From Pseudomonadales bacterium (GTDB lineage Bacteria; Pseudomonadota; Gammaproteobacteria; Pseudomonadales; Azotimanducaceae), in contig SKUB01000196.1 of assembly GCA_007122315.1 (NCBI GenBank), forward strand, positions 1 through 39,109: a DNA stretch of 39,109 nt, written 5' to 3'. The notes beneath the pieces were generated by a model. The model had not been told where the DNA came from. It made no database searches and saw nothing but the letters and a program-made list of their open reading frames with translations. The position numbers were made by a program, and so were the translations under genes. Of this stretch, positions 8,278-16,980 are shown one piece after another (the stretch's first letter is position 1; each line of letters starts with the position of its first letter).

Positions 8278-9195
8278 ATGATCACAGCAGGTGCCGCGGT
8301 GGACGGGATGTCGAGACTACGGGCTGCCCCGGAGGCGAAGCCCGGTACGGCAGCGGAAGCGGGCGCAGCTTCGGGTGTTCCTGGCTCGGACGAACGTTTC
8401 GGCGAGTTGCTGGCGATGTCTGCGGCGGTCGACCCGACTGCTGCTGCCTTGCTTGCACCGCTTGCGCACGATCCGGGTGATGCGCAGCGAATCCTCGTCC
8501 AGCCGCCGACCAGCGGCAATATGTTGCCGGGAGGCGGCAGATTCCTGCCGCATCTCCTGCAGGGCTTCGTAGATCCGCGGGCGGCAGCGCCCGGCGCGAT
8601 TGGGACCCTGGCCCTTGATCTGCCGCAGCCGGGGTTGGGTCAGTCCGCGACCGTGCTGACCGGGGCACTGGAGCGCCGTGTCTCCAGCCGCGAGGCGCAG
8701 CCGGAATTGCTGCTCCAGCATGCGTCCAGCCAGGAGACGTTGCAGCGCGCCTCGACGCCAGCGACTGTCGTCGGCAGCGCAGCGCTGACGCCGGGCCAGC
8801 CCGGGTTCGAGCAGGCACTGGGTCAGCGACTCGTGATGATGGTGCAGCAAGGTGTGCAGCACGCCCGGATCAACATCCACCCTGAGCACCTTGGTCCGCT
8901 CGAGATCCGGATGAAGGTGGATGCCGAGGGCGCACACGTCGTGCTGCAGTCACCCCATGCCGCGGTTCGCGAGGTTCTGGAACAGGCCCTGCCCCGCTTG
9001 CGAGAAGTGCTCGGCGACGGTGGCCTTGAGCTGGTGGACGTGGACATCGGCGATTCCGGCCAGCAGGCATCGGAGCGTGACCCGGACGCGAGCAGAGGAG
9101 CGAATCGCGCTGAGCCTGATAATGGCGATGAGAGCATCGAGCGCTCTGAAAGGATCATCACCGATCCGAGCGGACTGCTGGATACCTTTGCCTGA
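8278..9195 (+). CDS. fliK: FliK, hook-length control protein
   Basis: Secreted ruler protein that measures hook length and switches the export gate (through FlhB) to late substrates. It has 305 residues, rather short for the family. The N-terminal two thirds are low-complexity Ala/Pro/Gly/Gln sequence. The C-terminal FliK domain (about 175-265) carries the signature INIHPEHLGPLEIRMKV. GGGAG (8266-8270) lies 7 nt before the ATG. It is separated from fliJ by a sigma-54 promoter and from fliL by 259 bp containing another, so it appears to be a transcription unit of its own, with possible read-through. Confidence 0.93.
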   Translation: MITAGAAVDGMSRLRAAPEAKPGTAAEAGAASGVPGSDERFGELLAMSAAVDPTAAALLAPLAHDPGDAQRILVQPPTSGNMLPGGGRFLPHLLQGFVDPRAAAPGAIGTLALDLPQPGLGQSATVLTGALERRVSSREAQPELLLQHASSQETLQRASTPATVVGSAALTPGQPGFEQALGQRLVMMVQQGVQHARINIHPEHLGPLEIRMKVDAEGAHVVLQSPHAAVREVLEQALPRLREVLGDGGLELVDVDIGDSGQQASERDPDASRGANRAEPDNGDESIERSERIITDPSGLLDTFA

Positions 9196-9295
9196 AGCCA
9201 GCCTGCTGAAGTTCAGCCGCCGAATGAACCTGCTGGGCGCCGCGGCGTGACGTCCAGCACCTGAAATCCCTTCTTCCGTTTCTGTCACCTGCTGC

Positions 9296-9309
9296 GTCAA
9301 ATCTCTGAC
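9296..9309. promoter_or_regulatory. FleQ-box-like inverted repeat upstream of fliL
   Basis: GTCA-N6-TGAC, within a longer inverted repeat GCGTCA-N6-TGACGC (9294-9311). The arms and spacing match the FleQ binding box described in Pseudomonas (GTCA, six bases, TGAC), although the centre is less AT-rich. It lies about 100 bp upstream of the fliL sigma-54 promoter, a suitable distance for an activator site. Confidence 0.5.
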
Positions 9310-9376
9310 GCGTTGCAATTCTCGGTTGCGCTCCGATCTGTCCTCTGCCCACGTTTCCCCTGAAAAAACAGCACTT

Positions 9377-9397
9377 AGCGGCTTTTTGAGCGCCGCT
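9377..9397. repeat. Inverted repeat before the fliL promoter
   Basis: AGCGGC (9377-9382) and GCCGCT (9392-9397) form a 6-bp stem around a 9-nt loop, ending 10 bp before the fliL sigma-54 promoter. No T-run follows, so it does not look like a terminator. It may be a protein site or chance. Confidence 0.3.
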
Positions 9398-9406
9398 TGC
9401 CGGTGC

Positions 9407-9421
9407 TGGCATGGCTCTTGC
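9407..9421 (+). promoter_or_regulatory. Sigma-54 promoter of the fliL operon
   Basis: TGGCATG-GCTC-TTGC with GG (9408-9409) and GC (9420-9421) 12 nt apart; the only departure from consensus in the -24 element is T for C. Predicted transcription start is near 9433, about 22 nt before the fliL ATG. It probably drives the long overlapping run from fliL to fliA. Confidence 0.85.
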
Positions 9422-9454
9422 GAAGGAAGGGCATCTGCCACCAGGAGAGCCGGC

Positions 9455-9964
9455 ATGGCTATCGACAGAGCTGTAGACATCGACGAAGAAGTCGCGTCCG
9501 AGAGCCCGCACAAGAAACCGCGGCGCCTTTGGCTTTGGAGCCTTGTGTTGCTGATGCTCGGCGGTGGCGCCGCCGGCGCTGGCTGGTATCTGGGCCTGCT
9601 CGGTCCCGTGAGTGCGGATGGCGTAGCCGCTGAAGAACGGGTGCGGCCGCCGATCTATTTCACGCTCGACGACAACCTGGTCGTGAACTTTCAGAGTCCT
9701 GGCCGAGCCCGGTATTTGCAGGTGGGCATCGAACTCATGACGCGTGACGAATCCGCGATTCCGGTTCTTAAGCGTCATGCCGCGGTGGTCCGCAACAATC
9801 TGATCATGCTCATGAGTGATCAGACGTTCGAGGGGCTGTCCTCACGCGAGGGCAAGGAGACGCTGCAGCAGGCGGCGCTGGAAGAGGTTCAGCGCGTCCT
9901 GGTGGAGTTTCATGGCGCACCCGCGGTGGAGTCCCTGTACTTCACCGGCTTCCTGATGCAGTGA
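9455..9964 (+). CDS. fliL: FliL, stator-associated basal-body membrane protein
   Basis: Inner-membrane protein that surrounds the stators and supports torque. It has 169 residues: a short cytoplasmic tail rich in charged residues, one membrane segment (about 25-47), and a periplasmic FliL domain (FTLDDNLVVNFQ, RYLQVGIELMTRDE). I chose ATG 9455 because AGGAGA lies 6 nt upstream and because the sigma-54 start near 9433 excludes the longer frame beginning at 9326. It is the first gene of a long operon with fliM and fliN right behind. Confidence 0.95.
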   Translation: MAIDRAVDIDEEVASESPHKKPRRLWLWSLVLLMLGGGAAGAGWYLGLLGPVSADGVAAEERVRPPIYFTLDDNLVVNFQSPGRARYLQVGIELMTRDESAIPVLKRHAAVVRNNLIMLMSDQTFEGLSSREGKETLQQAALEEVQRVLVEFHGAPAVESLYFTGFLMQ

Positions 9965-9974
9965 GGCGCTGACC

Positions 9975-11051
9975 ATGGCCGGTGAGGAAATCCTTTCCCA
10001 GGACGAGATCGATGCGCTGCTCCACGGCGTCGAGAGCGGCGACGTCGAAACCGACGATGTCTATCGCCTTCACGACGGTGTGCCGCGCGCAGTAGACCTG
10101 GCGGCCCACGAGAAGATCGTCCGCGGCCGCATGCCGACCCTGGAGATGATCAACAACCGCTTCTGCCGGAACTTCCGCGTAAGTCTGTTCGGATTGCTGC
10201 AGCGCGCAGCGGAGGTGTCGTTCCAGGGCATTCGTGTCACCAAGTTCTCCGAGTACATGCACACCCTTGCGGTACCCACGAGCCTGAACATGGTGAAGCT
10301 GTCGCCCCTTTCCGGGACCGGCCTTGCGGTTTTCGACGCGCGCCTGGTGTTTGCGCTGGTGGAGAATTTCTTCGGCGGTGACGGGCGCCTCTACACCCGC
10401 GTCGAAGGTCGTGAGTTCTCCGCGATGGAGAACCGCGTGATTCAGATGACGCTGCAGCGTGCCTTCACGGACATGCAGGATGCCTGGGCCCCGGTTCTTG
10501 ATGTGTCTTTCGACTACGTCAGTTCCGAAGTGAATCCCCAGTTCGCCAACATCGTCAGTCCGACTGAGATCGTTGTGGTGTCGACCTTCCTGCTCGACCT
10601 CGATGGCATGGGCGGTGAGATTCATCTCACGCTGCCCTACTCGATGATCGAGCCGATCCGCGAGTTGCTCGACGCAGGGGTACAGAGCGACCGGGACCTG
10701 AGGGACGATCGCTGGGGTACGTCCATCCGCCGCGAGATGGAATCGGCGGAGGTGGAGCTGCACGCCGATCTCCTCGAGGCGCGCATCAGTCTCAGTGATC
10801 TGCTCGCCATCAAGGCCGGCGACATTCTGCCGGTGGAACTCCCTGATGAAGTGGTGCTTTGCGCCGAAGGGATAGAGCTCTTCAGCGGGCAGGTGGGCGT
10901 TGCCAACGGCAACAACGCGATTCGCATCCTCAAGCGTCTGGGTCCGGGACGGACAGGCAGCACGACCCGGCCGGTCGCGCGCAAGCGCGCGGGGCAGGGA
11001 AGCGGGCATGACAATTTCGCGCCGCAATCCGTCGGCGCACAGGTGGAGTAG
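9975..11051 (+). CDS. fliM: FliM, motor switch protein
   Basis: C-ring protein that binds phosphorylated CheY and relays the switching signal to FliG. It has 358 residues, slightly longer than E. coli FliM owing to a basic, low-complexity C-terminal tail after GNNAIRILKRL. The N-terminal CheY-binding motif LSQDEIDALL (7-16) is intact, followed by the CheC-like middle domain (PTLEMINNRFCRNFR) and a C-terminal SpoA/FliN-like domain. The intact motif means that rotor switching by CheY is retained although cheA is not encoded nearby. Confidence 0.97.
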   Translation: MAGEEILSQDEIDALLHGVESGDVETDDVYRLHDGVPRAVDLAAHEKIVRGRMPTLEMINNRFCRNFRVSLFGLLQRAAEVSFQGIRVTKFSEYMHTLAVPTSLNMVKLSPLSGTGLAVFDARLVFALVENFFGGDGRLYTRVEGREFSAMENRVIQMTLQRAFTDMQDAWAPVLDVSFDYVSSEVNPQFANIVSPTEIVVVSTFLLDLDGMGGEIHLTLPYSMIEPIRELLDAGVQSDRDLRDDRWGTSIRREMESAEVELHADLLEARISLSDLLAIKAGDILPVELPDEVVLCAEGIELFSGQVGVANGNNAIRILKRLGPGRTGSTTRPVARKRAGQGSGHDNFAPQSVGAQVE

Positions 11052-11057
11052 GCGGCA

Positions 11058-11441
11058 ATGAGTGAGACAGAACGTGATGCGGAACTTGCCGGTGAGTGGG
11101 CCGCGGCACTGGAGCAGCAGGATGAGGCCGCCCCTGCTGGCGTGGCCGAACCCGCGCCTAAAGCGGACGCCGGGGATGGCCAGCGCAACCTGGACCTGGT
11201 GCTGGACATCCCGGTGACCATCTCCATGGAAATCGGGCGGGTGAAGGTGCCCATCCGCAACCTGCTGCAACTCACCCAGGGCTCCGTGGTGGAACTCGAG
11301 CGCCTGGCTGGCGAACCGCTGGATGTGATGGTGAATGGAACCCTCATCGCTCACGGCGAAGTGGTGGTCGTCAACGAACGCTACGGCATCCGTTTCACCG
11401 ATGTCGTGAGTCCGGCAGAGCGCGTGCAGCGGCTGCGTTGA
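11058..11441 (+). CDS. fliN: FliN, motor switch protein
   Basis: Lower C-ring protein, also a docking point for FliH-FliI. It has 127 residues: an acidic, Ala-rich N terminus (about 1-40) and a C-terminal SpoA domain with the typical [23 protein letters not shown] and [17 protein letters not shown]. It starts 6 bp after fliM and ends in a TGATG overlap with fliO. It is a normal FliN and shows nothing unusual. Confidence 0.97.
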   Translation: MSETERDAELAGEWAAALEQQDEAAPAGVAEPAPKADAGDGQRNLDLVLDIPVTISMEIGRVKVPIRNLLQLTQGSVVELERLAGEPLDVMVNGTLIAHGEVVVVNERYGIRFTDVVSPAERVQRLR

Positions 11442-11857
11442 TGATGTTTCCACGCGCACTCCCCATGCTGTTCCTGCTGTTGCCCGGCGTCTGCGTGGCG
11501 CAGGGCAACGCCGCTACACCGGGGCTCGGTCAACTGCTCAAGCTGGTTTTCGGGCTGCTGGTGGTCATCGCGATCATCATCGCGCTGGCTCGCTTCCTGC
11601 CCCGCATCGGCGGTATGCAGCCACTGGATGGTGGTCGTTTCCGCATCGTCTCTGCGCTCTCCGTGGGGCAGCGGGAGCGGATCGTGCTACTGCAGGTCGG
11701 GGACAGGCAGGTGGTCGTGGGCGTGGCGCCGGGGCAGGTGAACACGCTGCATGTGCTCGAGGAACCGCTGGAAACCGCGCCATTGACGCGGGCTGGAGGC
11801 GTCGAGGCCGGCCCCGCCGGATGGCTGGCCCGTACCCTCGCAGGAGGTCGGCGGTGA
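11441..11857 (+). CDS. fliO: FliO, export-gate assembly protein
   Basis: Membrane protein needed to stabilise FliP during export-gate assembly. It has 138 residues: a cleavable-looking signal peptide ([13 protein letters not shown]), a transmembrane helix near residues 33-49 ([17 protein letters not shown]), and the cytoplasmic FliO/MopB domain ([20 protein letters not shown]). The start is the ATG in a TGATG overlap with the fliN stop; a second ATG follows immediately at 11444 and could also be used. FliO is variable between species, and the position before fliP supports the call. Confidence 0.92.
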   Translation: MMFPRALPMLFLLLPGVCVAQGNAATPGLGQLLKLVFGLLVVIAIIIALARFLPRIGGMQPLDGGRFRIVSALSVGQRERIVLLQVGDRQVVVGVAPGQVNTLHVLEEPLETAPLTRAGGVEAGPAGWLARTLAGGRR

Positions 11858-12615
11858 CCATCATGCTGACCAAGCGACTGCTTGGCGCCGGCGTCGGTCT
11901 GGCACTGCTGCTGCTGAGCCCGACCGGTCAAGCGCAGGCGACCATGGATCTGCTAACGGTCACGGGCGCCGACGAGAGCATCGAAACCTGGTCGGTCAGC
12001 CTGCAGGTGCTGGTGTTCATGACCCTGTTGAGCGTGCTGCCGGCGCTGCTCATCACCATGACGTCCTTCACCCGGATTATCATAGTCCTTGCCATTCTCC
12101 GGCAGGGCCTCGGGACGCAGCAGACGCCGTCGAACCAGGTTCTGGTGGGTATTGCGCTGTTTCTCACCTTCTTCGTGATGGCTCCCGTAGGCGAGCAGAT
12201 CAACGCAGAAGCCCTGCAGCCGTACCTGGAGGAGACGCTGGCCCCTGATGAGGCGCTGCGGTCTGCGGCGGAACCGCTGCGGGCGTTCATGCTCGCGCAG
12301 ACGCGGGAAAGTGATCTCGCGCTGTTCGCCGGGCTCGCCGGCAACGGGCCTCTGGAAGGTCCGGAGCAGGTGCCGTTCTCACTGCTGTTGCCGGCATTCG
12401 TCACCAGTGAACTGAAGACGGCGTTCCAGATCGGTTTTCTCCTGCTGATCCCGTTCCTGGTGGTGGACCTCGTGGTCGCAAGTGTCCTCATGTCCATGGG
12501 GATGGTGATGCTGTCGCCGCTGATCATCTCGCTGCCGTTCAAGATCATGTTGTTCGTGCTCGTCGATGGCTGGTCGCTGGTGATGACCACGCTGGCCGGC
12601 AGTTTTTTCATTTAG
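11854..12615 (+). CDS. fliP: FliP, flagellar export gate protein
   Basis: Core pore protein of the type III export gate. It has 253 residues: a signal peptide ([20 protein letters not shown]) and four membrane segments with the family signature [22 protein letters not shown] and the C-terminal block [21 protein letters not shown] chose GTG 11854 because AGGAGG (11842-11847) is ideally placed 6 nt before it and the codon forms a GTGA overlap with the fliO stop. ATG 11863 would lie 15 nt from that site. A longer frame upstream lies inside fliO. Confidence 0.95.
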   Translation: MTIMLTKRLLGAGVGLALLLLSPTGQAQATMDLLTVTGADESIETWSVSLQVLVFMTLLSVLPALLITMTSFTRIIIVLAILRQGLGTQQTPSNQVLVGIALFLTFFVMAPVGEQINAEALQPYLEETLAPDEALRSAAEPLRAFMLAQTRESDLALFAGLAGNGPLEGPEQVPFSLLLPAFVTSELKTAFQIGFLLLIPFLVVDLVVASVLMSMGMVMLSPLIISLPFKIMLFVLVDGWSLVMTTLAGSFFI

Positions 12616-12624
12616 GGCAATGCG

Positions 12625-12894
12625 ATGACTCCAGACGATGTCATGCAGGTGGGCAACAACGCCATGTGGATCGCGATCCTCCTGGCGGCGCCCATTCTGC
12701 TGACCGCCCTGGCTATCGGCGTGGCCATCGGCATGGTGCAGGCCGCCACGCAGATTCAGGAAATGACCCTGTCCTTCATTCCCAAACTGCTCGGCGTCAT
12801 CGGGGTGTTGGTGCTTGCCGGGCCGTGGATGCTGGCGGTGGTTCTGGACTGGTTCCGGGAACTCATCCTCGACATCCCGATGCTGTTGGGATGA
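12625..12894 (+). CDS. fliQ: FliQ, flagellar export gate protein
   Basis: Small gate subunit that packs around the FliP-FliR core. It has 89 residues, normal for the family, with two membrane helices (about 16-37 and 50-75) and the conserved PILLTALAIGVAIGMVQAAT-QIQEMTLSFIPKL stretch. It begins 9 bp after fliP and overlaps fliR by ATGA, so fliP-Q-R are probably translated in step. Confidence 0.97.
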   Translation: MTPDDVMQVGNNAMWIAILLAAPILLTALAIGVAIGMVQAATQIQEMTLSFIPKLLGVIGVLVLAGPWMLAVVLDWFRELILDIPMLLG

Positions 12895-13691
12895 ACGGGT
12901 CCATGGCGCTGCTGCAGCTCGGTGAACAGGAACTTCTGGCCTGGATCAATGCGGTGCTGTGGCCCTTCGTCCGCATCGGAGCGCTGCTGCTCGCGGCGCC
13001 ACTGTTCGGAGCGAGAACGGTGCCGGTTCGAGCCCGCGTGCTGCTGGCGCTGACGCTGGCCCTGATCGTTGCGCCCGGCGTGGACGTCCCGGCAGACACT
13101 CAGCCGCTGTCGGCAGCGGGCGCGTTGCTGCTGGTGCGCGAAGTGGTGATCGGCGCGAGCATGGGCTTTCTGCTGCAACTCGTGTTCGGCGCCATGGCCA
13201 TGGCTGGAGAGATCGTGGCCCTGTCCATGGGTCTCGCGTTTGCAAGCATGGTCGATCCGGAGCGTGGCGTCAGCGTACCGCTGGTGGGCCAGTACTTCGT
13301 CATCTTCGCAACGCTCCTGTTCCTGACGTTCGACGGCCATCTGGCACTGCTGACGCTGCTGGTGGAGAGCTTTCAGCTGCTGCCGCCCGCGGCCACCGGG
13401 TTGCCCACCGGCGGTTTCTGGCAGCTGGTGGGTTGGGGCAGCGCCATGTTCGAAGCAGCCGTGTTCGTCGCGTTGCCCGCATCCGCGGCCTTGCTCGTGG
13501 CCAGCGTCTCCATGGGTCTCATCGCGCGCAGTGCGCCGCAGCTGAACATCTTTGCTGTCGGTTTTCCGATGACCCTGGTGCTCGGGATGGTGACGCTGTT
13601 GCTGGTCATGCCGTCCCTGCCGCTGCAGCTCGAGCAGGTGCTCGACTCCGCGTTCACGCTCTCCCGGAGCATGCTGGAGAGCTGGCGATGA
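12891..13691 (+). CDS. fliR: FliR, flagellar export gate protein
   Basis: Multi-span membrane protein at the centre of the export gate. It has 266 residues, about the usual size, with six hydrophobic segments and the typical PLFGARTVPVRARVLLALTLA and FSLSMGL-like stretch GEIVALSMGLAFASMVDPE. I chose ATG 12891 in an ATGA overlap with fliQ; ATG 12903 is an alternative. A much longer frame running back to 12666 is an out-of-frame reading of fliQ and is not protein-like there. Confidence 0.95.
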   Translation: MNGSMALLQLGEQELLAWINAVLWPFVRIGALLLAAPLFGARTVPVRARVLLALTLALIVAPGVDVPADTQPLSAAGALLLVREVVIGASMGFLLQLVFGAMAMAGEIVALSMGLAFASMVDPERGVSVPLVGQYFVIFATLLFLTFDGHLALLTLLVESFQLLPPAATGLPTGGFWQLVGWGSAMFEAAVFVALPASAALLVASVSMGLIARSAPQLNIFAVGFPMTLVLGMVTLLLVMPSLPLQLEQVLDSAFTLSRSMLESWR

Positions 13692-14842
13692 GCGATAACA
13701 GCAACGAGCAGGCGCAGGAAAAAACAGAGCAGCCGACACCGAAGCGGCTGGAGCAGGCGCGGGAGAAGGGGCAGGTCCCGCGCTCCAAGGAACTCAACAC
13801 GATGGCGGTGATGGCGACCGGAGCAGCCGGATTGATGCTGTTCGGGGGCTGGATGCTGTCGGGCCTCGCGCAGCTGCTGGTGACCGGGCTGACCTTCCCT
13901 GGCTCCTCCGAAGCGGCCACCAGTGATGCGGTGGAGCTGCTGGCGAGCAGCGTGCTGTCCGCGCTGTGGTTGCTCGCTCCACTGCTGCTGATGCTGATGG
14001 TGTCTGCCCTGGCAGGTCCCGCACTGCTCGGGGGCCTCGTGTTCAGTGCGGAAGCGGCGCGCCCGAAGCTCGAGCGTCTGAGCCTGCTGAAGGGACTGAA
14101 GCGGATCTTTTCCCTGCAGGGCCTGATGGAGCTCGGCAAGACGCTGCTGAAGTTCGCTGTCCTCACCGGCATGGCCGCGGCCCTGCTGTGGTGGATGGCG
14201 GATGATCTTCTCGCCCTTGGCGGCAAGGCGCCGCGTCAGGGTATGGCGGAAGCCGCGGCCATGGTGCAGCTGGCGTTCCTGTGCCTGACCGGAGGTCTCC
14301 TGCTGGTGGCCGCTGTGGATGCACCGTTCCAGCTTTGGAATCACTTCAAGCAGTTGCGGATGACCCGGCAGGAAGTCAAGGACGAGCTCAAGCAGACCGA
14401 AGGCAATCCGGAGATGCGGGCCAGGTTGCGCCGCGTCCAGCAGGAAATCGCCAGCGGCCGGATGATGGAGGATGTCCCGAAGGCCGACGTCATCATCACC
14501 AACCCCACCCACTACGCGGTTGCATTGCGTTACAGCGACCAGCCCGACCGCGCTCCGCGGGTGGTGGCCAAGGGCCAGGATCAGGTGGCACTGCGCATTC
14601 GCGAGCTGGCCCGGACCCATCGCGTGGCGATCTGCTCCGCGCCACCGTTGACGCGCGCCATTTACTTCAACACCGACATCGGCCAGGAAATACCGGCGGG
14701 GCTCTATCTCGCCGTGGCGCGCGTGCTGGCGTGGGTCATGCAATTGAAGACGGCCCACCGCACGGGCGCGCCGCCGCCTGAGTTCCCGACGGACCTGCCG
14801 GTTCCGCCTGATCTCGAACAGACCCGGAGACATCGCTCATGA
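13688..14842 (+). CDS. flhB: FlhB, export-gate substrate-specificity switch
   Basis: Membrane protein that changes the export apparatus from rod/hook to filament substrates after FliK signals. It has 384 residues: a basic N terminus (EKTEQPTPKRLEQAREKGQV), four membrane segments, and a cytoplasmic domain containing the self-cleavage motif NPTH (272-275) followed by YAVALRY. It starts in an ATGA overlap with fliR and ends in an ATGA overlap with flhA. Direct fusion of the fliR-flhB and flhB-flhA junctions is usual for this operon type. Confidence 0.97.
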   Translation: MSDNSNEQAQEKTEQPTPKRLEQAREKGQVPRSKELNTMAVMATGAAGLMLFGGWMLSGLAQLLVTGLTFPGSSEAATSDAVELLASSVLSALWLLAPLLLMLMVSALAGPALLGGLVFSAEAARPKLERLSLLKGLKRIFSLQGLMELGKTLLKFAVLTGMAAALLWWMADDLLALGGKAPRQGMAEAAAMVQLAFLCLTGGLLLVAAVDAPFQLWNHFKQLRMTRQEVKDELKQTEGNPEMRARLRRVQQEIASGRMMEDVPKADVIITNPTHYAVALRYSDQPDRAPRVVAKGQDQVALRIRELARTHRVAICSAPPLTRAIYFNTDIGQEIPAGLYLAVARVLAWVMQLKTAHRTGAPPPEFPTDLPVPPDLEQTRRHRS

Positions 14843-16980
14843 CGGCGCTGACACAGCCCGCCAGTCGCTGGCAGGTACTTGGCCTGGGTACGCCGCTGCT
14901 GGTGCTGGCGTTGCTGGGAATGATGATCCTGCCGTTGCCGCCGCTGGCATTGGACGTGCTGTTCACGTTCAACATCGCCCTGGCGCTGATCGTCATCCTG
15001 ATGGCGGTGTACTCCAAGCGGCCCCTGGATTTCAGCGTCTTTCCCACCATCCTGCTGGTAGCCACGCTGCTGCGGCTGGCGTTGAACATCGCTTCGACCC
15101 GCGTCGTCCTGCTCAATGGCCACACCGGCACCGATGCTGCCGGGCAGGTGATTCAATCCTTCGGTGAGTTCGTCATCGGCGGCAATTACGCAGTCGGTCT
15201 GGTGGTGTTCGCCATACTCGTGATCATCAACTTCGCGGTGGTGACCAAGGGTGCGGGCCGGGTGTCGGAAGTCAGCGCCCGCTTCACCCTCGACGCCATG
15301 CCCGGCAAGCAGATGGCCATCGATGCCGACCTCAACGCCGGCATCCTCACCCAGGAAGACGCGCGCAAGCGGCGGGAGGAAGTGTCCCAGGAGGCGGACT
15401 TCTACGGTTCCATGGATGGTGCCAGCAAGTTCGTTCGCGGCGATGCGGTAGCAGGAATTCTGATCCTGTTCATCAACATCATCGGCGGTCTGATCATCGG
15501 TACCGTCTCCCATGGCATGGCCCTGGCCGACGCCGCCACCAACTATGTCCTGCTGACCATCGGCGATGGTCTGGTGGCTCAGATTCCGTCCCTGGTGCTG
15601 TCCACCGCCACCGCCATCATCGTCACCCGGGTGTCAGCGGCCCGCGACATGGGGCAGCAGGTGAGCGAGCAGTTGCTCGGCAATCCGCGCGCCCTGTTCA
15701 CCGCTGCCGGCGTGGTCGGCGCGCTGGGTCTGGTGCCGGGTATGCCCAGCCTCGTCTTCCTCACGCTGGCGGGCGCGCTGGGCGGCTTCGGCTATCTGGT
15801 GCAGTCACGGCAGGAGGTGTCGGCAGCACCTGAGGATCCGGTGGAGAAGGCCCGGTCTGCGCCCGATGCCGAGGACCGGGACCTGTCCTGGGATGACGTT
15901 CCCACGGTGGACCTGGTGGGTCTGGAACTCGGTTACCGGCTCATTCCCCTGGTGGACCGCAGCCAGGGTGGCAGCCTGATGGCCCGTATCAAGGGTGTCC
16001 GCCGCAAGCTCTCGCAGGAGCTGGGATTTCTGCTGCATCCGGTTCACATCCGCGACAACCTGGAGCTGCCCCCGACCGGGTATCGCCTGAGCCTGCAGGG
16101 TGTACCCGCAGGGGAAGGAGAAGTCGCTCCGGACAAGGAACTGGCCATCAATCCCGGACGGGTCTACGGCACGATCCGCGGGCAGGCGACACGGGATCCC
16201 GCCTTCGGGCTCGAGGCGGTCTGGATTGATGCCGGTGATCGCGAGGAGGCCCAGTCGCTCGGCTACACGGTGGTCGATCCCGCCACGGTGATCGCCACCC
16301 ACACCAGTCGCATTCTCAAGGAACACGCGCATGAATTGCTCGGCCATGAAGAGGTCCAGCAGCTGCTCGATGTTCTGACCCGATCCAATCCCAAGCTCGG
16401 CGAGAGTCTGGTGCCCAAGACGCTGGAGCTTGGCGTAGTGCTGAAGGTGCTGAAGAACCTGCTGGCGGAAGAGGTGTCGGTCCGGGATATCCGCAGCATC
16501 GCCGAAGCTTTGGCGCAGAACGCGCCGAATAGTCAGGATCCTGACGTTCTCACGCAGGCCGTTCGCAGTGAATTGCGGCGCGCCATCGTCCAGCAGATCG
16601 CGCCGGACGCGGCAGAAGTGCCTTTGATTGCACTTGACCCGTCGCTGGAACAGATCTTGCGACAGTCGATTACGGGCCGGAATGGTGGCATGGCCATCGA
16701 GCCGGGGCTGGCGGAGAGGCTGCAGACATCCGTGAAAGACATCATCACCAAGCACGAGATGAACGGGGAACCTTCGATATTGGTGGTGTCTCCGGACATC
16801 CGCATGTGGATGGCGCGCTGGTTGCGGTCGTCCATGTCGGGTCTGCACGTCCTCGCCTATAGCGAGATCCCGGACAACCGCCAGGTTCGCGTAGTGGCAA
16901 CGGTCGGTAACGACCGCAGTCTGCCGCACGTCGCACCGTCCATTGGCAGCAGCGTCACTCAGGAGACTGTTGAGCAATGA
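14839..16980 (+). CDS. flhA: FlhA, export-gate channel protein
   Basis: Large export-gate subunit, whose cytoplasmic domain docks substrate-chaperone complexes. It has 713 residues: about eight membrane segments in the first half, the family signature region RFTLDAMPGKQMAIDADLNA, then a large cytoplasmic domain containing AINPGRVYG and TLELGVVLKVLKNLLAEEVSVRD. It is slightly longer than E. coli FlhA because of a linker around residues 330-360. It starts in ATGA with flhB and ends in ATGA with flhF. Confidence 0.97.
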   Translation: MTALTQPASRWQVLGLGTPLLVLALLGMMILPLPPLALDVLFTFNIALALIVILMAVYSKRPLDFSVFPTILLVATLLRLALNIASTRVVLLNGHTGTDAAGQVIQSFGEFVIGGNYAVGLVVFAILVIINFAVVTKGAGRVSEVSARFTLDAMPGKQMAIDADLNAGILTQEDARKRREEVSQEADFYGSMDGASKFVRGDAVAGILILFINIIGGLIIGTVSHGMALADAATNYVLLTIGDGLVAQIPSLVLSTATAIIVTRVSAARDMGQQVSEQLLGNPRALFTAAGVVGALGLVPGMPSLVFLTLAGALGGFGYLVQSRQEVSAAPEDPVEKARSAPDAEDRDLSWDDVPTVDLVGLELGYRLIPLVDRSQGGSLMARIKGVRRKLSQELGFLLHPVHIRDNLELPPTGYRLSLQGVPAGEGEVAPDKELAINPGRVYGTIRGQATRDPAFGLEAVWIDAGDREEAQSLGYTVVDPATVIATHTSRILKEHAHELLGHEEVQQLLDVLTRSNPKLGESLVPKTLELGVVLKVLKNLLAEEVSVRDIRSIAEALAQNAPNSQDPDVLTQAVRSELRRAIVQQIAPDAAEVPLIALDPSLEQILRQSITGRNGGMAIEPGLAERLQTSVKDIITKHEMNGEPSILVVSPDIRMWMARWLRSSMSGLHVLAYSEIPDNRQVRVVATVGNDRSLPHVAPSIGSSVTQETVEQ

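Noticed and set aside
12959-13687. Long open frame in line with flhB, running back through fliR
   Set aside because: It reads fliR out of frame as Arg/Ala/Gly-rich sequence; flhB has a clear ATG in an ATGA overlap at 13688.
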